Made by a program: the position numbers and the translations under genes. A DNA stretch of 18,750 nucleotides, taken from Chrysochromulina parva. Taxonomy: Eukaryota; Haptophyta; Prymnesiales; Chrysochromulinaceae. The notes beneath the pieces are model-generated. The model did not search any database. It saw nothing but the letters and a program-made list of their open reading frames with translations, and was not told the DNA's origin. Below, one piece after another: positions 8,592-15,520 of this stretch. The DNA lies in contig PJAB01000954.1 in NCBI GenBank assembly GCA_002887195.1, forward strand, positions 1 through 18,750, written 5' to 3'. Each line of letters begins with the position of its first letter. The stretch's first letter is position 1.

Positions 8592-10105
8592 GAGCCGGTA
8601 GAGAAACTCGTCCGAATACCCGTCGGGGACGGCCTCGGCGCTGCCGCCGAGGCCGAGCGCATACGCGTCGAGGTGATAGCTCGCGCCGCCGCTCGAGAGC
8701 TCTTGGCGCTGCTGCTCGGCCTCCTCTTCGTCGAGTCCCGCCATCTCGCCCTCGCTCAGCACCGGGATGTTGTCCTCGGGGCACGCGCGGCTCGATTGCG
8801 TCAGCCACGAGTCAATGCATTCCTGATGGAAGACGTGCGAGCAAGGGAGGGAGCGCACGAGCTGGCCAGGCAGGAACTTTTCGAGGCAGATGGAGCAAAC
8901 GCGATCCGTGTCCCATGGCAGTTTCTTGCATGGTCCCACGTGCACAGATCCGCACGGCTCGCATAGTGTGCCCGTCGCCGTCGCGTCCACCGCGCCCGCC
9001 GCCGCCGTCGCATCGTTGCCTTGCGTGGCCGAAAGGTCGTCGGCCTCGGCCGTAGCGGCCGCCGCGTCCGACGGCCCCGCCACTGCGGCCGCGCCCTCGC
9101 CGCCCTCCCCGTCCTCCTCGGCAGCTGCCGCACGCAGCGCGGCATCTAGGCTTCGGCTGGCGCGCGGCTGATGCTCAACACGACGCTCCGCGGCGGACGA
9201 CGGCGCAGGTACGCCGCCACCCTCGGGCACCGTCCACACAGGGAACTTGGCGTCGAGAAGCGACTGGCTGAGCGTCTTTGGCTTGTTGGCCGAGTCGAGC
9301 AGCTGGAGCGTATCGTAGTCCTCCGGGGTAATGTCTCGATGCTGTAGCTCGAGCAGCGTCGTGTACGTGTTGAGATCCACACCGCACCGCTCGGCGGCGG
9401 CGGCGGCCTCCATCTCCAAGAGCCGCCGCAAGGTACGCTCCGCGAGCTCCGTCTGCGTCGACGGGAGGGAAGGGGGGGGGGGGAGAGGGGCGCGTGGCGA
9501 CGACTGATGGTGAGATCAGTGGAGATCAGTGGAGATCAGGGGAGAGCGTGAATGGCCCTCAGAGCTTGTTTGGAATGTGTGTATGTGGGGGGAAGGCGGT
9601 TGGGGCGGCACTGAGAACCGGAGGAGGGCAAAGCGAGGGCGTCCCGCACCTGGACCTGCGTGCGCAGCTTTGGTGCCGCACGCGTTGGTAATGACGTCTC
9701 GTACGGCGAGGCGGCTGCATGCGCACGCCGCGGCGGCACCAGATGCACCTTGCGCCTCGCTGGTTGAGAGATTACAAGCGACTTGGTGAGGTCCTCGAGG
9801 TACGGCGACGACTGGTGCCAGTTGGGCGTGCGCTTGCCATCAAGCTTGCTAAGGCCGGCCGCGGCCAAGCACTGCGGGCAGTAGCACGCCACATGTTGGC
9901 CACCGCCGACAACGGTGACTTGTCCCCGCCGTGCGGGTCGCCCGGAGGGCTTCTGCTGTGCCGGCGGGCCGCGACGCGACGCGGAAGAGGTGACCGAGTC
10001 ACCGCGATTCCGCGGGATTGCCCTTGGCGGGTACTCCTGGGTTGTGTACGCTTTGACCAGAAGCTCCTCGGAGTGAGGCGCTCGTCGCACAGGAGTGCTG
10101 GCCAT
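8544..10105 (-). CDS. RING-H2 zinc-finger protein, putative E3 ligase (spliced)
   Basis: Exons 10105-9650 and 9452-8544 join in phase 0 to give 454 aa. Exon 1 has a Cys cluster HVACYCPQC (71-79) and a conserved-looking PNWHQSSPYLEDL segment. Exon 2 starts with a helix, then DITPEDYDTLQLLD...KPKT (192-212), a motif I recall near RING domains in protist proteins. An Ala/acidic disordered stretch and extra cysteines (C317, C320, C328) precede the RING at 338-379: C338, C341, C356, H358, H361, C364, C376. The last ligand position is Asp (D379, in CPEDN) instead of Cys, as in RBX1. An acidic Glu/Gln-rich tail follows. The probable role is ubiquitin transfer; the substrate is unknown. ATG 10105 has a good context (ATCCATGGC) and is the first likely start; the open frame runs upstream only to a GTG. 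No transmembrane segment was seen. Confidence 0.82.
9453..9649 (-). other. Intron (197 bp, GT-AG) of the RING-H2 gene
   Basis: The donor is CAG|GTGCGG at 9649 and the acceptor GTCGACGCAG|ACG ends at 9453, with a long pyrimidine tract (a 12-C run opposite G 9472-9483) before it. A second donor, CAG|GTCCAG, 6 bp upstream would also keep phase 0 and drop two residues. Three tandem ACTGATCTC-type units (9511-9540) offer branch-point-like sites. Neither exon has its own stop or plausible end here. Confidence 0.8.
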
Positions 10106-10429
10106 GGATGTTCTTTCTCCGTTCTCGAAGTTGGTTTCTTCGCAATCCGAAACGCACTGAGCTTGACACGGATTCACACACTTTCTTTCTATTGGAATCA
10201 GTAACTTGAACTTGAACTTGGATTCACACACTATCCAAAACCTGATTTTGAACTCAGTGGTTGACCCAAAGGGGTAGGGGAGGGTATTCTTTCTGGATTC
10301 ACACACTATCCCCACCACCTCGCACCTGATTTTGAACTCAGTGAGACCACAATCGCACTCTCAGTTCGCACTTTAGACTTTTGCCCTGACGACTCGACTG
10401 TGCTACGGAGCTACGCCCTAGTTAGGCGG
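10106..10429. promoter_or_regulatory. Upstream region of the RING-H2 gene with duplicated elements
   Basis: A 324-bp spacer between the TPR-like gene stop (10430) and the RING-H2 start. It carries a 17-bp element GGATTCACACACTATCC at 10220-10236 and 10295-10311, with a shortened copy at 10170-10182. A 19-bp element CCTGATTTTGAACTCAGTG sits at 10241-10259 and 10325-10343. A triple CTTGAA/ACTTG run lies at 10205-10220. The paired order (17-mer then 19-mer) is repeated, so a roughly 85-bp block was duplicated. It should contain the RING-H2 promoter. Confidence 0.6.
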
Positions 10430-11866
10430 CTAGGGTTGGTGTTCGGACAGCGCCGTTTTCGCCAGCCAAGACATAAACTCCGGCTCGCCACCGCTTTTGG
10501 CCGCGTCGTCCGCCTCGCGCGGAGCTGCTTGCTTCTCCTCAGCGGCCGCGAGCGCCAGCTGCGCCTTGCGCTCCCTGCGGCGCTCCCGGATGGCCTCCAG
10601 CTGGCGCGAGGCCACATGAGCCTCGGTGCTGCTCAGTCCATCGGGCCAGCCGAGCCCAAGGGACAGCAAGTAGTTGTACAGCGCCTCGGCCGCCGTCGAT
10701 GTGTCCACGAGCTTGACGCGCATATTCGCCGCTGAGAGTAAATCCGAAGGGCTTCTGCTGACGGCGAACGCCACCTCGAATGCATGGAGCGCCGCATCCG
10801 CGTCCCCTTGCTCATTCGCCCCGTGCCCTTGGCGGCGCAACAGCCGGAGGAACTCGTCGGTCTCACCACTCGTCAGCGTGCAAGCCCCTTGCGGCAGCGG
10901 CGCGACGAGGGCGGACATCTCATCCCTCAGAGGCGTGATGCGCACACTCGTCGGAGATGCGATCACCGGAGATGAGATCGCAGCGGCGGACTTCTCATCT
11001 CCGGTGATCTCATCCCTAACAGGCGTGGTGAGAGGCGTGGCGCCGCCTGATGGCGATCGGGGGCTCGTGGACGCACGCGTGCGCGCTCGGATGGCCTCGG
11101 CGGCTTCGCGTAGCTTGCGGCCTACCAGCTGCGCCTGCTGCGTCGTCAGTGGCGCACGCGCGTCCACGAGCAGCCGTTGGTAGAGTGAGCACGCGAGGGT
11201 ACACTGGCCCATCTTAAGCCGCATGTTAATGGCGGAGATGAACGCTGTGGAATCCTCTTTGGCCTGGTACGCACTCTCGAAGCACGACTGCGCCAGCAGA
11301 TAGCGCTCGTGCGCGTTGGCCGCGTGGCCCAGCACAACGCACTGCCGATAGATCAGCTCCGCCTCAGACTTCTGGATCGTCGGAGGCCCAAGCCGCACGC
11401 GTGGGCGAAGCACGTGGTCAACGAGCGAGTCGCCTGCTGCCTTCCACATCCAGCTCGGCTCACGCGTCGTAGGCGACGGTGAGGGTGGATTACCACACAT
11501 AAGTGAGACCTCCCCCGGCGTCGATGGAGTTGGGCGAGTGGGGTTCGCCGCCGGCGCTGGTGCAGACGAGCTCAAGAGCGGGCTGGCCAGCTTCTCGTGC
11601 ACGCGCTGGCTCAACGACGGGTCCACCCCACGCATCCACAGCACCTTGTGGTACAGGCGCCGTGCCTCGTCCAGCTCGTTCAGCTTGACGGACATGTTAG
11701 CCGCACTGAACAGCAGTGTGGCCTTCTCCTTGGAAGAAGCTGCCGTGTCTGGACAAAGTGTGAGCGCTTCAAGAAACGCTTCTCGTGCGGAAGCAAAATC
11801 ACCCTGCTCGTTGAAGGCGTGGCCTTCCTCGGCCTTTATACGAACGACTGACGCCCACGGTGACAT
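10430..11866 (-). CDS. Three-module TPR-like repeat protein, function unknown
   Basis: A 478-aa protein from ATG 11866. Three homologous modules of about 85-90 residues lie at about 7-93, 168-255 and 335-425. Each has a GHxxNEQGD-type first helix, A...F..A, then SAANM(R/S)VKL (SAINMRLKM in module 2), then A..LY..LL, and ends in a helix resembling RKLREA. Paired helices of this kind are typical of TPR/SEL1-like solenoids, which mediate protein-protein contacts. The two linkers (about 97-165 and 262-333) are Pro/Ser/Thr-rich and disordered. The C-terminus is a charged helix ending MSWLAKTALSE. The frame is open upstream to 12175, with further ATGs at 11929, 12022 and 12031 that would add up to 55 residues of basic, presequence-like sequence; 11866 is conservative because module 1 follows directly. 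No catalytic domain is seen. Confidence 0.75.
   Translation of the reverse strand: MSPWASVVRIKAEEGHAFNEQGDFASAREAFLEALTLCPDTAASSKEKATLLFSAANMSVKLNELDEARRLYHKVLWMRGVDPSLSQRVHEKLASPLLSSSAPAPAANPTRPTPSTPGEVSLMCGNPPSPSPTTREPSWMWKAAGDSLVDHVLRPRVRLGPPTIQKSEAELIYRQCVVLGHAANAHERYLLAQSCFESAYQAKEDSTAFISAINMRLKMGQCTLACSLYQRLLVDARAPLTTQQAQLVGRKLREAAEAIRARTRASTSPRSPSGGATPLTTPVRDEITGDEKSAAAISSPVIASPTSVRITPLRDEMSALVAPLPQGACTLTSGETDEFLRLLRRQGHGANEQGDADAALHAFEVAFAVSRSPSDLLSAANMRVKLVDTSTAAEALYNYLLSLGLGWPDGLSSTEAHVASRQLEAIRERRRERKAQLALAAAEEKQAAPREADDAAKSGGEPEFMSWLAKTALSEHQP
10961..11009. repeat. Perfect 17-bp inverted repeat inside the TPR-like gene
   Basis: GATCACCGGAGATGAGA (10961-10977) and its exact reverse complement (10993-11009) are separated by 15 bp. 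They lie in the linker between modules 2 and 3. Flanking segments at 10918-10940 and 11010-11030 (CATCCCT...AGGCGTG) are also similar to each other as direct repeats. Confidence 0.95.
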
Positions 11867-12193
11867 CGCTAAGACGGCTGATGTCGGTGCCCTGGAAAAA
11901 ACCAGCGGCGAGACTGCAGTGCCCCACATGTGTAAGTAATGGCGCCTAGCAACACTCTGTCGGGAAAGTTGCGCAGTGTCTGGCACGAGTGTCGACCGTC
12001 GCACAAAGCAAAACTCGCGCATACGGACCATTGGCTGTGAACAATGATTTCGCAACTTGAGGCCTCTCGCCACGCAGCGATTCGCACGATCTGCGCACGC
12101 GCATTCACGAGGGGATGATTGTTCACACACTTGAGGACAGCAGAGAATCCTGCTCAATTGAAAATAACACGCCAAGACCCCTCGGCCGGGAGC
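11867..12193. other. Short spacer or 5' extension of the TPR-like gene
   Basis: This 327-bp stretch lies between the chosen TPR-like start and the stop of the next minus-strand gene. The TPR frame remains open through it, with ATGs at 11929, 12022 and 12031, so part could be coding (a basic, possibly mitochondrial leader) or 5' UTR. A TTTTTTCCAG sequence on the minus strand near 11890 could be a splice acceptor, in which case the true first exon would lie further upstream. Confidence 0.45.
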
Positions 12194-13606
12194 TCAATCC
12201 GTTTTCGGGCGCCCCTTGGCTGGCGAGACCGCCTTGCGCGCCGCCGGCACAGCCGACGATGCCAGTGCTGGCAGTGCTCCTGCCACTGCTGCCACCTCGC
12301 CGCCGTCGGGGCCGCCCGTGGCAAGCGCTGCCGGTGCCGAAGTCACCGCCGGCGGCTGGGCCTTCTGCAGCGAGCCCACGGCGGCGTGGACCAAGCTCAG
12401 GGCCTCAAGGTACGCCTCGAGGAGCGTCAACGGCCAGATGAGGAGTCTAAAAAGGAGGGGAAGCTGCGCGGGCGAGCGCATCTGGTGCAGCAGCGCCGCC
12501 ACCACGAGGAGCACTAGCACGATCTGCCAGTCGGCTTCCAGCTTCGCCTCCTCCGCCGCCATGCCGCCAGTCAGTTGGAGAAACACGGCATCTCCCCCGA
12601 TCTCGCGGAGGCCTCCCACGAAGGCCGTGGCGCCCAACACGGCAGCCGAGAGGGTCGCCGCGGCCGCCTTGGCTCGTCGGGCGACAAGGAACCCGACGAG
12701 ACCGCCAGCACCGTCGAGCGCCGCGCCCGCCCACTTCCTCTTGAGAGGCGAGAGCTGTGAAAAGTGGCTGCCGACGAGCGCCGTGCCAAGCGCGTCCTCG
12801 GAGAGCGCTGACGTGGCGAGCATCGTGCCTAAGAACCGTCGCGCATCCGCGCCGAGCGAGACGCCGTGCACCACGGCCGCTGCCGATGCGCTCGTAGAGA
12901 TCGTCACGGCCGACGCGAGCGCTGCCAGCGGCGTGCTCAGAGTCATGTAGAGCTCTGAAGGTTCCACAGACGCTGCCACCGCCGAGAGGCTACTCAGGGC
13001 CGCATCGGCGTTCTGAGCTTGGAGGGCGAGCCGTGCCACCGACTGCTTGCCTTTGAGCAGCACCTCTTCCAGCCCTTTCTCATTCAGCGTGCCGGTGCGC
13101 CACTGTGCGCGCGCCGTGGCCAAGGCGCGCACGAGCTCGCTGTATTCAGCCTGGGCCGATGCCAGCCGCTTGCGCGCCTCGGCAAGCTCCTCGGGGGGGA
13201 CTCGGGCGAGCGCGACCCTCGTGCGCTCGACGACGGCGCTCAGCTCCGTGGCCGCCCGTTGCATGCTCGGCCAGGCGACCGTACGTATCGTCTGCAGGAG
13301 CAGCACCGTGTGCGCAAAGTGCTTGCTCGAGGAGAGAAGGACGGCACCCGCGCCAGCTTGCAGCAGCGCCGGATGGGCCTTGATGAACGACACAGCGCTG
13401 TGGTTGGCAATGGAGGGCGGAAGAATCAGCTGTAGCACCGCCTCCAGCAGTGTTGGGGCCACCGCCGGTGGAGAAACCGTCTCAGCCTGCGACGGGCCGA
13501 GGGGATTCAGGAGACTGTACTCGTAAAGAGAGGAGATGTAGCTGACTTGTTGCTCCGAAGCTGCCCCGGAGACAAGAGCCAGACACAACAGCATGCAGTT
13601 TGCCAT
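12194..13606 (-). CDS. Putative secretory-pathway multi-pass membrane protein, unknown family
   Basis: A 470-aa protein from ATG 13606 (the frame opens at a TTG, 13624). Residues 1-17 (MANCMLLCLALVSGAAS) look like a cleavable signal peptide; M5 is an alternative start. Hydrophobic segments lie near 83-105, 224-248, 293-310, 315-333, 359-375 and 382-402, so several membrane spans are likely. Between the first two is a charged helical segment (about 120-210) with coiled-coil character (PPEELAEARKRLASAQAEYS). The C-terminal tail (415-470) is Ala/Pro-rich and ends basic. I do not recognise the family and see no enzymatic motif, so no function is offered. The next gene downstream is the TPR-like one on the same strand. 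Confidence 0.72.
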   Translation of the reverse strand: MANCMLLCLALVSGAASEQQVSYISSLYEYSLLNPLGPSQAETVSPPAVAPTLLEAVLQLILPPSIANHSAVSFIKAHPALLQAGAGAVLLSSSKHFAHTVLLLQTIRTVAWPSMQRAATELSAVVERTRVALARVPPEELAEARKRLASAQAEYSELVRALATARAQWRTGTLNEKGLEEVLLKGKQSVARLALQAQNADAALSSLSAVAASVEPSELYMTLSTPLAALASAVTISTSASAAAVVHGVSLGADARRFLGTMLATSALSEDALGTALVGSHFSQLSPLKRKWAGAALDGAGGLVGFLVARRAKAAAATLSAAVLGATAFVGGLREIGGDAVFLQLTGGMAAEEAKLEADWQIVLVLLVVAALLHQMRSPAQLPLLFRLLIWPLTLLEAYLEALSLVHAAVGSLQKAQPPAVTSAPAALATGGPDGGEVAAVAGALPALASSAVPAARKAVSPAKGRPKTD

Positions 13607-14115
13607 GCAAGACGACGGATACAACGCGATCCGTGTGGTACACGCGAGCCGTGTGGTATACCCGGTACTGCACGGCGGTCGAGTTCAGGAGGTTCTTCCT
13701 TCGCGCGAAAGCACGTTTGGCGTATCGCGTGAACGTGAACGGAATGCATCGAATACTACCGGTACCGAGGGATGCGGCAACCGGGTTGCGGACGGGATAC
13801 GATACTTTTAGTTCAATCCTCTTCTCAGTAGCATGTATAATCTCCCGCCCCAGCCCGCACCATCCACCAAGACCTTAAGACCACCATGGTCCATGCGGGC
13901 GATCGAAAATCCTAAATGCTAATGCATCTAATCGATCGCGTTTGAAAATGCAAAATCTTGTTCGATCTTGATGAATCTTGGCTTCTCCCGCGCGCCGCGG
14001 CGCAGGGATCGATAGCTGCGTCGTGCGCTAGGTATGCCTGGCCCTTACTAGGCCCTTACCCGGTCCTAAACAACTGAGGTGCCGCTGGCGCCGCCACAGG
14101 CCACAGCGACGCGCG
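13607..14115. other. Intergenic region with upstream elements of the membrane-protein gene
   Basis: About 509 bp between the plastid-type gene stop and the membrane-protein start. It contains a TACCGGTACCG palindrome (13757-13767, about 150 bp before the ATG), paired CCGTGTGGTA motifs near 13631 and 13649, an AT-rich island (about 13905-13985) and a repeated GGCCCTTAC (14040-14048, 14051-14059). No gene is supported. Confidence 0.55.
13757..13767. promoter_or_regulatory. TACCGGTACCG palindromic element
   Basis: An 11-bp near-palindrome containing TACCGGTA, about 151 bp upstream of the membrane-protein ATG at 13606. The same 11-mer occurs about 141 bp upstream of the ATG of the glycosyltransferase-like gene. 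A regulatory role is inferred from this matching position only. Confidence 0.4.
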
Positions 14116-14799
14116 TCACTTATCCTCAAGCTCCTTGAAACGCCTGAGCAGCGGATCCTCGGGCTCGAGGTCGAAACCAGAGACAGATGCGCTGGCGCTC
14201 ACGGACCGGCTGGCCATCGCCTCGACGCGAACAGCCTGCTCCTGTAGCGCGGCCATGGCCGCCTCGAGCGCCGCAGTTCTCTGGCTGGCTGCCCCAAGCT
14301 CAGCCTGCGCGCTCGCAATCTTGGGCTTGAGCATCTGCCGCTCCTCCAAGCGTGCGCGAGCCGTTGGCTCGTCGCCGCCACGAAGCGCGTCCTGCGCCGC
14401 CTGGTACAGGGCGTCGCTCTGCCTCTCGAGCGTGGTGACGAGCCCACGCTGGCTCGCCTCCGCCCTCCGGACGACACCTAGGCTCGCTTCGGCCTCTTCA
14501 ATGTCCTTGGCCACTGCAGCAGCAGCCGCCAACACCTCCTTTGACAGACCCATTCGATCGAGCCTCTCCTGCGCTTCGCGATTCGTGCGCTGGTTGGCAC
14601 CCGCCCATCCACCCATCTGCGCGCCCCACAATGCTCCGAAGGGTCCAGCAAGGAGGCCTCCGAGGATTGCACCACCAAGCGCCCCTTTAGTCTCGTCGGC
14701 ATACATCGGGCGCGTGCGTGTGAGCGCACTTGCGGGGCGAGCGCCGAAATGCGGTGCGACCAGGAAGCTGGACGAGGTGAGCGCGAGCATAGCGATCAT
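14116..14799 (-). CDS. Putative plastid-targeted glycine-zipper coiled-coil protein, PspA/IM30-like
   Basis: A 227-aa protein from ATG 14799 (M4 also possible). Residues 1-15 (MIAMLALTSSSFLVA) are a hydrophobic signal core followed by PHFGARPASAL, a Phe near the predicted cleavage and a basic Ser/Thr/Arg stretch. This is the layout of bipartite plastid leaders in red-lineage complex plastids. Residues 39-68 are a glycine zipper (GALGGAILGGLLAGPFGAL), probably membrane-embedded. Residues about 75-195 are a long coiled coil with ALRGGDEPTARARLEERQ, resembling the PspA/Vipp1 (IM30) helical region that remodels membranes. The tail ends in DPLLRRFKELE. The IM30 link is tentative because the family's N-terminal amphipathic helix is not evident. 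The frame continues upstream to a TTG but without ATG. No intron is seen. Confidence 0.72.
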   Translation of the reverse strand: MIAMLALTSSSFLVAPHFGARPASALTRTRPMYADETKGALGGAILGGLLAGPFGALWGAQMGGWAGANQRTNREAQERLDRMGLSKEVLAAAAAVAKDIEEAEASLGVVRRAEASQRGLVTTLERQSDALYQAAQDALRGGDEPTARARLEERQMLKPKIASAQAELGAASQRTAALEAAMAALQEQAVRVEAMASRSVSASASVSGFDLEPEDPLLRRFKELEDK

Positions 14800-14891
14800 C
14801 TCTCGATCGACTGCGCGTGTGCCACGCTCGAGTGAGTTGACCGCCGCTGCAGACCGCCGAGCGCTTTTTTGCGAGATGCTCGCTCCTTCTT

Positions 14892-14926
14892 TCAAGTCAA
14901 GTCAAGTCAAGTCAAGTCAAGTCAAG
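14892..14926. repeat. (TCAAG)7 pentanucleotide repeat
   Basis: Seven perfect TCAAG units, 93 bp upstream of the plastid-type coiled-coil ATG. They therefore lie in its promoter or 5' UTR. Confidence 0.97.
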
Positions 14927-15226
14927 TCTATACATAAACAACAGACAACCAATGACGGAAGCCTATCGAATGTGCTCCGGAAGCCAGCAGGGGGGGACGG
15001 GAGTGGGCGGAGATCGTGACGGAGGCGGAGGCGGCGGAGGCGGCGGACAAGCAAGCTAATTAGTCGAATAACACACAAGTCCTAAACCAGCGCAAACGAA
15101 TACCCCTGTAGCCAACGAGGTAGGAAAGGGTGGGCGGAGAGGAAGAGAGATATGCCCAGAACCGCTAACGCTCACCGAGGCATGCTGCTCATGCTTCCCA
15201 ACATGAGAGAGCCGCTCGATCGTGAA

Positions 15227-15261
15227 GCTTGCTTGCTTGCTTCTTGCTTGCTTGCTTGCTT

Positions 15262-15298
<37 letters not shown>
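15227..15298. repeat. Interrupted (GCTT)n microsatellite
   Basis: About 72 bp of GCTT units broken twice by TTCTTGC. It is noncoding, downstream of the glycosyltransferase-like gene. Confidence 0.97.
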
Positions 15299-15520
15299 GG
15301 CGGACGGCCCGGAGGCGCGGAGGCGGTGGCGGGGCGGGGGGGTGGGCTTGGCGGCTTGCACCTTCGGCTCGCGCGCCTACCGCCCTTGCCGCCTTTTCCG
15401 ACGACAATCGACATTGACACACGCACTGCATTAACAAAATTTCGGCGATTGCCATGTTGCGGTCGGGCGGCGCGAGCAAATTCGTTATATGCTTTTTGGT
15501 AAAGCGCTTATCAATTTGCG

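Larger units (their letters stand above)
14800..15520. other. Intergenic spacer rich in microsatellites
   Basis: About 720 bp between the glycosyltransferase-like stop and the start of the plastid-type gene. It holds (TCAAG)7, a GGAGGC/GGCGGA-rich patch (15021-15047) and an interrupted (GCTT)n run. Frames here translate to repetitive Lys-Gln-Ala-Ser or Leu-Ala-Cys strings produced by the tetranucleotide repeat. No gene is supported. Confidence 0.65.

Noticed and set aside
12216..12950. A 244-aa + strand frame opposite the multi-pass membrane protein
   Set aside because: Ala/Ser/Arg-rich shadow of the minus-strand gene, which has a signal peptide and membrane segments.
14135..15019. A 294-aa + strand frame opposite the plastid-type coiled-coil gene
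   Set aside because: Shadow frame with no domain; it runs through the (TCAAG)n repeat as KSSQV repeats. The minus frame has a leader, glycine zipper and coil.
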